Source of the DNA: an uncultured Collinsella sp. | GTDB lineage: Bacteria; Actinomycetota; Coriobacteriia; Coriobacteriales; Coriobacteriaceae | NCBI GenBank assembly: GCA_902470925.1 | Contig: CABRIF010000037.1 | Span: forward strand, 1-18,759 | Length of the DNA: 18,759 bases | Direction: 5' to 3' | Shown: piece after piece, positions 1-6,077 of the stretch | Position numbering within the stretch: the stretch's first letter is position 1 | How the letters are laid out: every line of letters starts with the position of its first letter | Notes under the pieces: model-generated | What the model was told of the DNA's origin: nothing | Seen by the model: only the letters and a program-made list of their open reading frames with translations | The model's database searches: none | Made by a program: the position numbers and the translations under genes

Positions 1-45
1 GATTCCTCTACGTCTCGTGGGCTCGGAGATGTGTATAAGAGACAG
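1..45. other. Untrimmed Nextera Read-2 adapter (artefact)
   Basis: Positions 12-45 match the Nextera transposase Read-2 adapter, ending in the 19-bp mosaic end AGATGTGTATAAGAGACAG at 27-45. Bases 1-11 look like the tail of an i7 index. This is library sequence, not genome, and any coding or regulatory call here would be false. Confidence 0.98.
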
Positions 46-446
46 GTGTTAGTGACCGTGAATGTCTGCGCCAGCGTGGCCTCGCCCGTGATGGCGTAGG
101 TCATGTTGAGCTTGAACTGGTACGGATAAGCCTCGAGGGTCTCGGGAGAGCTGGCAAACTCAAAGGTCACACGCGAGCCATCCTCGGACACCTCCACCAC
201 GCGATGCTCGTTGATGCGCGCCAGGCCGTGACGCGCCATGTGGCACGTCCCCTGCGAGCAGCTCGCCGTATCGTCGCGCAGAGAACCCACGATGGGGAAC
301 AAAACCGGAGCGTGCTTGCCCCAAAAGGCGGGGTCGGCCTGCCAGAGGTACTCGCGGCCGTCGAGCTGCAGGCTGGTGAGCTCAGCGCCCTTCGAGCTGA
401 TCGTGGCGGTCAGGCCGCCCTTGCTGATGGTGGTGAGTTGCGACAT
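46..446 (-). CDS. Aldose 1-epimerase family protein (LacX-like), C-terminus missing
   Basis: The reverse strand from ATG at 446 reads MSQLTTISKGGLTATISSKG and stays open for 133 codons until it is cut by the adapter at 45. The early segments GAELTSLQLDGREYLWQ, DPAFWGKHAPVLFPIVG and MARHGLARI match the N-terminal pattern of galactose-mutarotase-like proteins of the LacX/YihR group: GAEL, EYLWQ, LFPIVG, HG-AR. These proteins interconvert alpha and beta anomers of sugars or sugar phosphates in the cytoplasm and are usually about 290 residues, so over half is missing. An AAAGGAAG ribosome site lies 5-6 bases upstream of the ATG. The exact substrate cannot be told. The truncation comes from the contig end and is not a pseudogene signal. 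Confidence 0.87.
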
Positions 447-761
447 GGTTCTTCCTTTCGCGCAAGGCGGCGGGACGGGGCCGCTCCCCGCGCTGCCGCC
501 GGCTCATGCCCATTATGGGACGGTGCGAGGGCGCTTGTCTATTGAGATGCCGAATTCGAAGGACGGGACGAACGGGCCGACGGGTGCTGAACCAGGTCAG
601 TCGGGCAAGGCCCTGCACGGGACGAATCGGGTGCAACGGACAAAGCGGCGCGCCGGGTCAAACGAAGCAGATGGGGCGCGCGCAGGGGACACAAGCCGTG
701 CGCCACAAACCGGACCAAGGTGTGCCGGGCTGAACCGGGGCGCATCGCCGTATCCAAACAG

Positions 762-788
762 CGTGCGCGGAGCCCTCAACCGCGCACG
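762..788. other. Perfect 9-bp stem hairpin downstream of the MerR gene
   Basis: CGTGCGCGG (762-770) and CCGCGCACG (780-788) are exact inverted copies around a 9-base loop. On the minus strand the hairpin sits about 140 bases after the MerR stop codon. There is no clean T-run after it, so it may be a weak or factor-assisted terminator or simply part of the repeat debris. Confidence 0.4.
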
Positions 789-800
789 GGCAGGGGCGAG

Positions 801-886
801 CAGGAGCGCCCCGCACGCCCGGACAGCATGCACGCCGGTCCCAGCCGCACGCGTGCGGGCCGAACAGGAACGCCCCGCACGCCCGG
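801..886. repeat. 22-bp direct repeat pair (801-822, 865-886)
   Basis: The two copies run from CAGGAGCGCC/CAGGAACGCC to GCACGCCCGG and differ at one base. Their starts are 64 bp apart. The DNA between them holds a 14-bp palindrome at 845-858. This looks like a decayed tandem duplication of a unit of about 64 bp. Confidence 0.75.
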
Positions 887-929
887 GCTACGTGCGCAAC
901 GGCCCAACCGCACGCGAGCAGCCGCCCCC

Positions 930-1766
930 TTACACCTCAACCGGAATCTGCAGACAGCAGAAATCCTCGCGATGCACCTCGTCGTAGCAGGTTGTGTCCA
1001 TCAGGCAGAAATCGAACGCGTCGCCGCAGGCACGCAAGCCGCGATCATCCATGAACCGCACCAGCCCGCGCACACCCGAAAAGTCATACGGCATCCCCCA
1101 CCGACTCGCACACAGGTAGACCCCCTCGGGCAGCACGCGCACGCCCGTGAGCCGCGCCGGGTCGATACCGGCGGGCACTACCACGAACGGACCGCCACCC
1201 GCAAGCGGGTTGGGGCTCCTCAACGCCTCCTGCCGCAGCATCGTTCCCCACCCGCGCACCGGAGCGCCGTCGGCCTGCTCGCGCAGCCGCGTCAGGATGC
1301 GCATGAGCGTGAGGTGCAGCACGCCGCGGTCCACCTCCGCGCCCGCGGGAAACGGCTCGATCGCCACAAAGCGCTCGGGATAGTGGACCAGCTTCGGACA
1401 ACCCAGGTCGGCCTTCCAACGCTCCGCCTCACGATAGAACTCCAGACGCTCCACCACGTTTGAGCGGCGCGCACGCAAGCGGGAGATTTGGGCATCGAGA
1501 GCATCGAGCTGCTCGGTGAGGCACGCGGCGATGCGCGCCGGATCGGGCGTAACCAGCACGCGCTCGATCTCCCTGAGTTCTACGCCCATGTCGCGCAGCA
1601 GGCAAATCAGGCGCAGCAGCGGAATCTGCGTGGGTGCGTAGAACCGGTATCCCTCTTCGTTTACCTGCGCCGGCTTGAACAGCCCGATGCGGTCGTAATA
1701 GATGAGCGTCTGGCGCGACAGCCCGAACAGGTGCGCCATCTCGCTAACCGTATACAGCTCGGTCAC
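930..1766 (-). CDS. MerR-family transcriptional regulator with C-terminal effector-binding domain
   Basis: The protein is 278 residues if it starts at GTG 1766. That GTG has GGAGG six bases upstream, whereas longer in-frame starts have no ribosome site and extend past the natural MerR N-terminus. Residues 1-70 carry the winged-helix motif YTVSEMAHLFGLSRQTLIYY followed by DRIGLFKP and GYRFY. A leucine-rich dimer helix follows at about 75-120 (LTEQLDALDAQISRLRARRS). The remaining ~150 residues resemble a BmrR/GyrI-type ligand-binding domain, ending in a Cys-rich tail (FCLMDTTCYDEVHREDFCCLQ). MerR proteins bind spaced promoters and activate by DNA twisting when ligand binds. The ligand is unknown. 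The neighbour downstream is the epimerase, 480 bp away, so co-transcription is uncertain. A dyad at 1802-1824 could be its own operator. Confidence 0.9.
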   Translation of the reverse strand: MTELYTVSEMAHLFGLSRQTLIYYDRIGLFKPAQVNEEGYRFYAPTQIPLLRLICLLRDMGVELREIERVLVTPDPARIAACLTEQLDALDAQISRLRARRSNVVERLEFYREAERWKADLGCPKLVHYPERFVAIEPFPAGAEVDRGVLHLTLMRILTRLREQADGAPVRGWGTMLRQEALRSPNPLAGGGPFVVVPAGIDPARLTGVRVLPEGVYLCASRWGMPYDFSGVRGLVRFMDDRGLRACGDAFDFCLMDTTCYDEVHREDFCCLQIPVEV

Positions 1767-1801
1767 GGCAGCCCTCCGTCTCATGCGTTGAAGTGCGAGC
1801 C

Positions 1802-1824
1802 CATCGTATCGAGGCGACACGATG
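1802..1824. promoter_or_regulatory. Dyad upstream of the MerR gene (possible operator)
   Basis: CATCGT (1802-1807) and ACGATG (1819-1824) are perfect inverted half-sites around 11 bases, centred about 47 bp upstream of the GTG start. MerR regulators often control their own promoter through such dyads. No convincing -35/-10 pair with the usual long spacer was found around it, so the role is a guess. Confidence 0.35.
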
Positions 1825-1888
1825 CATATGGCCGAATTCTCCCACAGGGACACGGGGTTGGAAACCTCAGGCCTTCCTGTTGATTCGC

Positions 1889-2048
1889 CCGCCCATCTGG
1901 CTGCAAGCACTGTTTCCCGCTGACTCATCTACTGGTCTAGTTGCAAGCGCCGTCCGTGGCAAGTTCACCCGCCTGTCTGGTTTCAAACACCGCCCGCTGC
2001 GGGCCCATCCGCTCGCCTGACCGCAAGTGCCGCCCGCCGCGGGCTCAC
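1889..2048. repeat. Four degenerate 40-bp tandem repeats
   Basis: Units start at 1889, 1929, 1969 and 2009, each exactly 40 bp. Shared landmarks at fixed offsets are C-TCTGG or a variant near unit positions 5-12, TGCAAGC or TTCAAAC near 14-20, CGCCCGC near 23-29 and G-TCAC or CCCAT at the end. Units 3 and 4 carry GCCCGC-N-GCGGGC, a 13-bp dyad that has decayed in units 1 and 2. Divergence rises toward the left side, and a further decayed copy before 1889 is possible but weak. The period is not a multiple of three, so a coding repeat is unlikely. Confidence 0.8.
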
Positions 2049-2110
2049 CCAAGGAGCCGGATAACCCCTTGCTTGAGGCAGCTTCATCCAAACGCCCGAG
2101 CGGACCGTTC

Positions 2111-2149
2111 CAGAAGAAAGCCCGCCCGACGCCAACGCGCCGAACGGGC
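2111..2149 (-). terminator. Rho-independent terminator of the PTS/mupG/RDD operon
   Basis: Read on the minus strand, GCCCGTTCGGCGC and GCGTCGGGCGGGC form a 13-bp stem (three G-U pairs, no mismatch) with the tetraloop GTTG, followed at once by TTTCTTCT. It lies about 70 bases after the RDD stop codon and is the only strong intrinsic terminator found for the six-gene unit. Confidence 0.85.
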
Positions 2150-2220
2150 CCTGAAAACGCAGTCGCTTCGACATCGCCCCGCATACGCGACAGGGCGATG
2201 GAGACACGGGAGATACCGAT

Positions 2221-2790
2221 CTATGCCGGCGCCACCATCGTTCTGAACATCAGATCGTGCAGCGCTCGGTGCCGGGAGCTCAATCCGAGCATCACGCCGC
2301 TGGCCAGCGTGACAACCGTCCCCACAGCCATGGCATGCACCAGAAGATTCACGCCCGTCAGTATGTGCACGACCTGCCAGATGACCGTACTCGTGCCAAC
2401 GGCAGCCCCCTCAACAAGCATGAGTCCCAGCACCTGGCGCCCCAATAGCTGCACCGCAGTCGCCTCAGAACCGTCTTCGGCAACAATCCTGACCCTGCAG
2501 AGTCGCTTGCCCAGCGTCTGACCATGCAGCAGTATGGGGACGAGCGCATAGTACACCACGCCACACAACAGACCCAGCAAGCCGGCAACCAAGCCCCAAT
2601 GCCCTTCATAGAGCGCAATGTTCTGGTCGGTCATCTCACGGCCCAGCTCCATCGCAACCAAGGCGATGGGGAGCGCGGTCATCAACGCTCCCACGTACCA
2701 ATCAACCAGAAACGCCCCTATGCGCCTGCCAATTGGCGCAGGTTCAGCAACCTGTCGCGAGCGATCGTCACGCCGCCCTCGCTTTCCCAT
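2221..2790 (-). CDS. RDD-family membrane protein
   Basis: The protein is 189 residues from ATG 2790, chosen because AAAGGGG precedes it by five bases; a longer frame to 2832 has no better site. It begins with a basic, polar tail (MGKRGRRDDRSRQ). The RDD hallmarks follow: IGRRIGAFLVDWYVGALM with Arg and Asp in the first membrane helix, HGQTLGKRLCRVRIV before the next segment, and RHRALHDLMFRTMV at the C-terminus. About four hydrophobic segments are visible. RDD proteins are small inner-membrane proteins of mostly unknown role, some linked to ion or solute transport. It lies 50 bp after the MupG gene on the same strand and just before the terminator, so it is probably the last gene of the PTS operon. 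A functional link to sugar use is not shown. Confidence 0.86.
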   Translation of the reverse strand: MGKRGRRDDRSRQVAEPAPIGRRIGAFLVDWYVGALMTALPIALVAMELGREMTDQNIALYEGHWGLVAGLLGLLCGVVYYALVPILLHGQTLGKRLCRVRIVAEDGSEATAVQLLGRQVLGLMLVEGAAVGTSTVIWQVVHILTGVNLLVHAMAVGTVVTLASGVMLGLSSRHRALHDLMFRTMVAPA

Positions 2791-2840
2791 CGCCACCCCT
2801 TTCTCACCGGCACTCACACAGCCGAGCACCAAGCCGTCGC

Positions 2841-3932
2841 CTACCGGCGCACGAAGCCGAACGGGTACTCCGGCTTGATGTAATCAAGCAAGAAGAGCTC
2901 CTCGGCGGGCACGCGCCCAACCAGGTTGCGCGTCCCGTCGTTTGCCATATCCTGCAGTGCCACCTCCAGCTCGCCACGATAGTGCGCCATGTTGTCGTTG
3001 ACGATGAGCACATCGCCGCGCCCAAACACCGCCTTGTCGCAGGCGCGCGGCGCAACAGAGCGATTTCTGAACTCGCCGCGATGCCACGAGGAACGCAACA
3101 TATACGCCGAAGCGTCGCCACGTGTGGCGTGGTCGAAATCAAACACGATTGAGCGCTCCACATCGGACACGACCGGCTCGAATTCGACACGCATCGTCGT
3201 GCGGGACTTGTCCACCGCGGCCATGGCAGCAAGCTCCCCCTCAGAGGCAAAGCAGTTGCCCACCAGGATATCGTCAACCAGATTTGTAGCGATCAGATGA
3301 CGCATCTGCAGGTCGATAGCGCGATGGCGATCGTCCTCGCACGTGGGCAAGCCAGCCGACACCGGCCAGGGACCAAAGGTGCTCTCCTGCTGGCTGGACA
3401 CAAACGCCGCAACCTGCAATCCCAGATCCTTGTACATGCGCGAGCGGGCAACGAGCGTCTCTTCCGATAGGCCGCTATACGGCTCCGGATAAAAGTTGTG
3501 GCACGTCACCATGTTCCGCGCATCAGCACCGCGCTCTATAAGCATATCGAGCGCCAGATTGCTTGATGCGTTGAACTCCACGGCGATACCCGCGCGGTTA
3601 CGCGTGATCATGATGTCCCCATAATCGCCGAAATGGCCATCCAAGCGAATGATATCCACGCCCATTTGTACAAACGGCGTCAAGTCGAACGGCGTTGCCC
3701 CTAAGCGCTCGAATACCTCCTCATTGGTGTCAACCGCAACCTCAAACCCCAGTTCGTGGGCGCGCTTCACGAATGAGCCAAACTCTGCCTTCGTTGCCTC
3801 GGCATCCTTCTCAACCGACAGCAAGCACGTGAAAATACGACTGAATCCATATTTCGCTGCCATCTCCATATAGGCGGCATCCTGCTCCGGAGTCGAATGC
3901 TCGGGGTATACCGAGATTCCCAAACGACGCAT
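2841..3932 (-). CDS. MupG-like (DUF871) TIM-barrel 6-phospho-sugar hydrolase
   Basis: The protein is 363 residues from ATG 3932, preceded by GGGGAG at seven bases; the in-frame GTG one codon earlier is less likely. The N-terminus MRRLGISVYPEHST and the motifs GFSRIFTCLLS, VAVDTNEEVFERLG, IIRLDGHFG, EFNASSN and CHNFYPEPYSGLS are typical of the DUF871/MupG family: a TIM barrel to about residue 240 followed by a cyclophilin-like beta domain. In Staphylococcus aureus, MupG cleaves MurNAc-6-phosphate-GlcNAc after PTS uptake. Here the gene follows lactose/cellobiose-type EIIC by 68 bp and is the only catabolic enzyme in the operon, so it probably hydrolyses the phosphorylated sugar delivered by that PTS. 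Whether the substrate is a muropeptide sugar or another 6-phospho-glycoside cannot be decided from sequence. Confidence 0.87.
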   Translation of the reverse strand: MRRLGISVYPEHSTPEQDAAYMEMAAKYGFSRIFTCLLSVEKDAEATKAEFGSFVKRAHELGFEVAVDTNEEVFERLGATPFDLTPFVQMGVDIIRLDGHFGDYGDIMITRNRAGIAVEFNASSNLALDMLIERGADARNMVTCHNFYPEPYSGLSEETLVARSRMYKDLGLQVAAFVSSQQESTFGPWPVSAGLPTCEDDRHRAIDLQMRHLIATNLVDDILVGNCFASEGELAAMAAVDKSRTTMRVEFEPVVSDVERSIVFDFDHATRGDASAYMLRSSWHRGEFRNRSVAPRACDKAVFGRGDVLIVNDNMAHYRGELEVALQDMANDGTRNLVGRVPAEELFLLDYIKPEYPFGFVRR

Positions 3933-3954
3933 CACGCATCTCCCCTTTCGCCTA

Positions 3955-3980
3955 GGCGGCGCACGACCCGGTGCGCCGCC
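3955..3980. other. Perfect 10-bp stem hairpin between EIIC and mupG-like genes
   Basis: GGCGGCGCAC (3955-3964) and GTGCGCCGCC (3971-3980) are exact inverted copies with a 6-base loop. On the transcribed (minus) strand it lies 20 bases after the EIIC stop and just before the mupG-like ribosome site. No U-run follows, so it is not a classic terminator. It could protect the upstream PTS mRNA or set lower expression of the hydrolase. Confidence 0.65.
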
Positions 3981-4000
3981 AATCTCAACAGGCCGACCCG

Positions 4001-5389
4001 CTACAACGAATCGAAGTCGATATTATCCAGGTCGATTTCATCGAGCTCACTCGACGCAGCGGAAACGACCGGCTTTGCATCCTGTTCGGCCAGGTATTGC
4101 TTATCGAGCGTCTTGATGAAAGGCAGATAGATCACAACGCCAAGGGCAATCAGAACGGCCTGCCACACCGCCCCTTGCCAGCCGCTGACCAAAAAGCCCG
4201 ACAAAATGGCAGGCGTACTCCATGGCACCAATACGCCGTTGCAGATGGGCACCAAGCCGAGCGCCATCACACCGTAGGTCAGCACAATATAGACAAACGG
4301 GCACAGGATAAACGGGATGAACAGCACAGGGTTCAACACAACGGGCAAACCGAAGATAACCGGCTCGTTAATGTTGAAGATGCCCGGAGCTACGCACAGC
4401 CGTGCCAGCTTCTGCAGTCGCTCGGATTTGCAGAAAATCAAGATGGCGATGAGCAGCGACAGCGTGCAGCCTCCGCCTCCGATGGTTGCGAACAGGGACT
4501 GGAACTGGGCATTGATGATATTCGGCGCGGGCAGACCGGCGGCAATAGCCTCCTGATTCTGCGCGGAGAGCGACAGCAAGATCGGATTGTAAACAGAATC
4601 GGTAATGTTAGTACCGTGGATACCGAAGAACCACAGGAAGTGGGCGAACAGATACACACCGGCCTGGGCAACCACCGTACCACCGAGATTCTGCAAGGGA
4701 ATCTGCAGGAACGAATAGATGAAACTGAACACGTTCTCCCAAGGCGACAGCACGAAGACGATGCGCAGCACCCATACGACAACGATCGTAACCGTCATCG
4801 GAATCAGGGCCGAGAACGCACGAGCAACCGTGGGCGGAACGCCGTCGGGCATCTTGATGGTGAAGTCCTTGCGCACGAACCAGCCGTAAATCTTGATGGA
4901 AGCGAAGCCGATAATCATCGCCACGAACACGCCTTTGGAACCAACCCAGTCCAACGGAATGCTCGAAACCTGGAACACCTCTTCGGATCCCTCGGGGGTA
5001 AACACCGTATAGAGGGGCATCAGCAGCAGCCAACAGAGCAGCGAGCACAAGCCAGCAGAGGCTCGGTCGGTCAGATCCTCATGCTCGGCAAAGTTGTACC
5101 CGATGAGAAATGCAACGAACAGGGCCATCATCGAGACGGTGATGGTTGCCGGGACACCCACCAGAGCAGAAAGCGTCTGGTCCCCAACCTGGACACCCTT
5201 GAGGAAATTGGTCCAAGGCTCAAATGGGAAGCTACCGATGAGCGTGAAGATGGAGCCAACGATGAGCAGGGGCATGATCATCGAGAAGGTATCGCGAAGC
5301 GTAAGCAGGTACTTGTTTTTGCCCACCATATTCGCCAACGGCACAAGCTTTTGCTCGATCACATCCATGAGACCTGTTTTTTCAGCCAT
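4001..5389 (-). CDS. PTS EIIC component, lactose/cellobiose family
   Basis: The protein is 462 residues and integral to the membrane, with about ten hydrophobic segments. It has the family N-terminus (NKYLLTLRDTFSMIMPLLIVGS at about 25-46, written here as a pattern of two halves: NKYLLTLRDTF and SMIMPLLIVGS). The conserved loop FGIHGTNI is at 255-262 and FNINEPVIFGLPVVLNP at 338-354; these belong to the sugar-binding and translocation region of CelB/LacE-type permeases. The last 15 residues are strongly acidic (SELDEIDLDNIDFDSL). It takes up a sugar, probably a beta-disaccharide or chitobiose-like molecule, and the phosphate comes from the separate EIIB. GGAGG lies just before the ATG and overlaps the end of the EIIB gene (11 bp gap), so the two are coupled. 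No EIIB is fused, unlike LacE. Confidence 0.95.
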   Translation of the reverse strand: MAEKTGLMDVIEQKLVPLANMVGKNKYLLTLRDTFSMIMPLLIVGSIFTLIGSFPFEPWTNFLKGVQVGDQTLSALVGVPATITVSMMALFVAFLIGYNFAEHEDLTDRASAGLCSLLCWLLLMPLYTVFTPEGSEEVFQVSSIPLDWVGSKGVFVAMIIGFASIKIYGWFVRKDFTIKMPDGVPPTVARAFSALIPMTVTIVVVWVLRIVFVLSPWENVFSFIYSFLQIPLQNLGGTVVAQAGVYLFAHFLWFFGIHGTNITDSVYNPILLSLSAQNQEAIAAGLPAPNIINAQFQSLFATIGGGGCTLSLLIAILIFCKSERLQKLARLCVAPGIFNINEPVIFGLPVVLNPVLFIPFILCPFVYIVLTYGVMALGLVPICNGVLVPWSTPAILSGFLVSGWQGAVWQAVLIALGVVIYLPFIKTLDKQYLAEQDAKPVVSAASSELDEIDLDNIDFDSL

Positions 5390-5400
5390 GACCGTCCTCC

Positions 5401-5730
5401 TTATGCGTTCGCGGCTTTGAACTTCTTGAGTAGCAAGATTGCGTATTTGAGCACGCGCTCACCGTCCAGAGCGCCATAGTCATCGGCATCAATGACACCC
5501 ACAGGGATGGATGTGCCGTATTTCTCGTTTACGTCGTCGAACATAAAACTGACCTGCGGCCCAAGCAGGATGACATCGGGATGGTCGCTCTCCACCAACG
5601 CCGAGATCTTGCTCGAAGAGAACGCCTCGATATGCGCAGGAAGACTATGCGCATCGGCGGCCTTCTGCATGTTCTTCGCAAGCATGCTGGTAGACATGCC
5701 GGCACTGCAAAACAGATAAATCTTCTTCAT
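5401..5730 (-). CDS. PTS EIIB component, lactose/cellobiose family
   Basis: The protein is 109 residues, the normal length for a free-standing CelA-type EIIB. The start MKKIYLFCSAGMSTSML holds the phosphorylation-site cysteine, Cys8, in the CSAGMSTS loop. Later segments DVILLGPQVSFM and YGTSIPVGVIDADDYGALDG match the family's beta-strand/loop pattern. It accepts phosphate from EIIA and passes it to the incoming sugar at EIIC, working at the cytoplasmic face of the membrane. It sits 21 bp after the EIIA gene, with AAGGGAA as ribosome site, and 11 bp before EIIC. Confidence 0.96.
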   Translation of the reverse strand: MKKIYLFCSAGMSTSMLAKNMQKAADAHSLPAHIEAFSSSKISALVESDHPDVILLGPQVSFMFDDVNEKYGTSIPVGVIDADDYGALDGERVLKYAILLLKKFKAANA

Positions 5731-5751
5731 AATTCAATTCCCTTCATAGGT

Positions 5752-6072
5752 TTAGCGCGATCGCTCGTTCAGTTCGCGCGTGAGCCCAACGATCTGCCGG
5801 GCCAAATCGATGGTGGTGATGGCGTTCATCAAATGGTCCTGCCCGTGCACCATAATCAGAGAAACCGAGGATCCCCCCTCACCGTTCAGGACCGCGCGAA
5901 TCGCCTCACTCTGATGCTCGTGAGCATCCACAATCGCCTCATCCGCCCGAGACAGCAGCTCCTCGGCACGATCGAAATCGCTCCGGCGCGCCGCCGAGAT
6001 CGCCTTGATAGCAGCGCTTTTGGCGGTACCGGCCGGAACGATCAAGCTCATGACAACCTCTTCATCAGTCAT
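5752..6072 (-). CDS. PTS EIIA component, lactose/cellobiose family
   Basis: The protein is 106 residues from ATG 6072. The alternative GTG three codons upstream lies inside the Shine-Dalgarno GGGAGGTG, so it was rejected. It is an all-helical lac-type EIIA. The motif SLIMVHGQDHLMNAI holds the phosphorylated histidine (His76) and the metal-binding aspartate (Asp79) in the H-x-Q-D pattern known from the Lactococcus lactis IIA-Lac protein. It receives phosphate from HPr and gives it to EIIB, working as a trimer in the cytoplasm. The ribosome site overlaps the last codons and stop of the upstream regulator gene, with a five-base gap, so translation of regulator and EIIA is tightly linked. Confidence 0.95.
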   Translation of the reverse strand: MTDEEVVMSLIVPAGTAKSAAIKAISAARRSDFDRAEELLSRADEAIVDAHEHQSEAIRAVLNGEGGSSVSLIMVHGQDHLMNAITTIDLARQIVGLTRELNERSR

Positions 6073-6077
6073 GTCGT

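Larger units (their letters stand above)
447..929. other. Gene-free GC-rich gap with degenerate repeats
   Basis: No supported gene lies in these 483 bases; open frames here lack ribosome sites and recognisable protein. The right half is repetitive. A 22-bp sequence at 801-822 recurs at 865-886 with one mismatch. Between the copies is a 14-bp perfect palindrome, CCGCACGCGTGCGG, at 845-858. A hairpin lies at 762-788. Weaker echoes of ACGGGACGAA occur near 563 and 617. Confidence 0.7.
1767..2220. other. Gene-free gap holding a 40-bp repeat array and an operon terminator
   Basis: No gene is supported between the MerR start and the RDD stop codon. The gap contains the MerR-side dyad (1802-1824), four 40-bp tandem units (1889-2048) and a terminator (2111-2149), all listed separately. 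The reading frames crossing the array are not maintained, because the 40-bp period shifts frame in each unit. Confidence 0.75.

Noticed and set aside
1889..2048. CRISPR array
   Set aside because: The units are contiguous 40-bp repeats with no unique spacers, they are strongly diverged, and no cas gene is nearby.
3971..5479. Long plus-strand open frame opposite the EIIC gene (502 codons)
   Set aside because: It is rich in Gln, Arg, His and Asp with no family pattern, and is the antisense shadow of a clear membrane protein.
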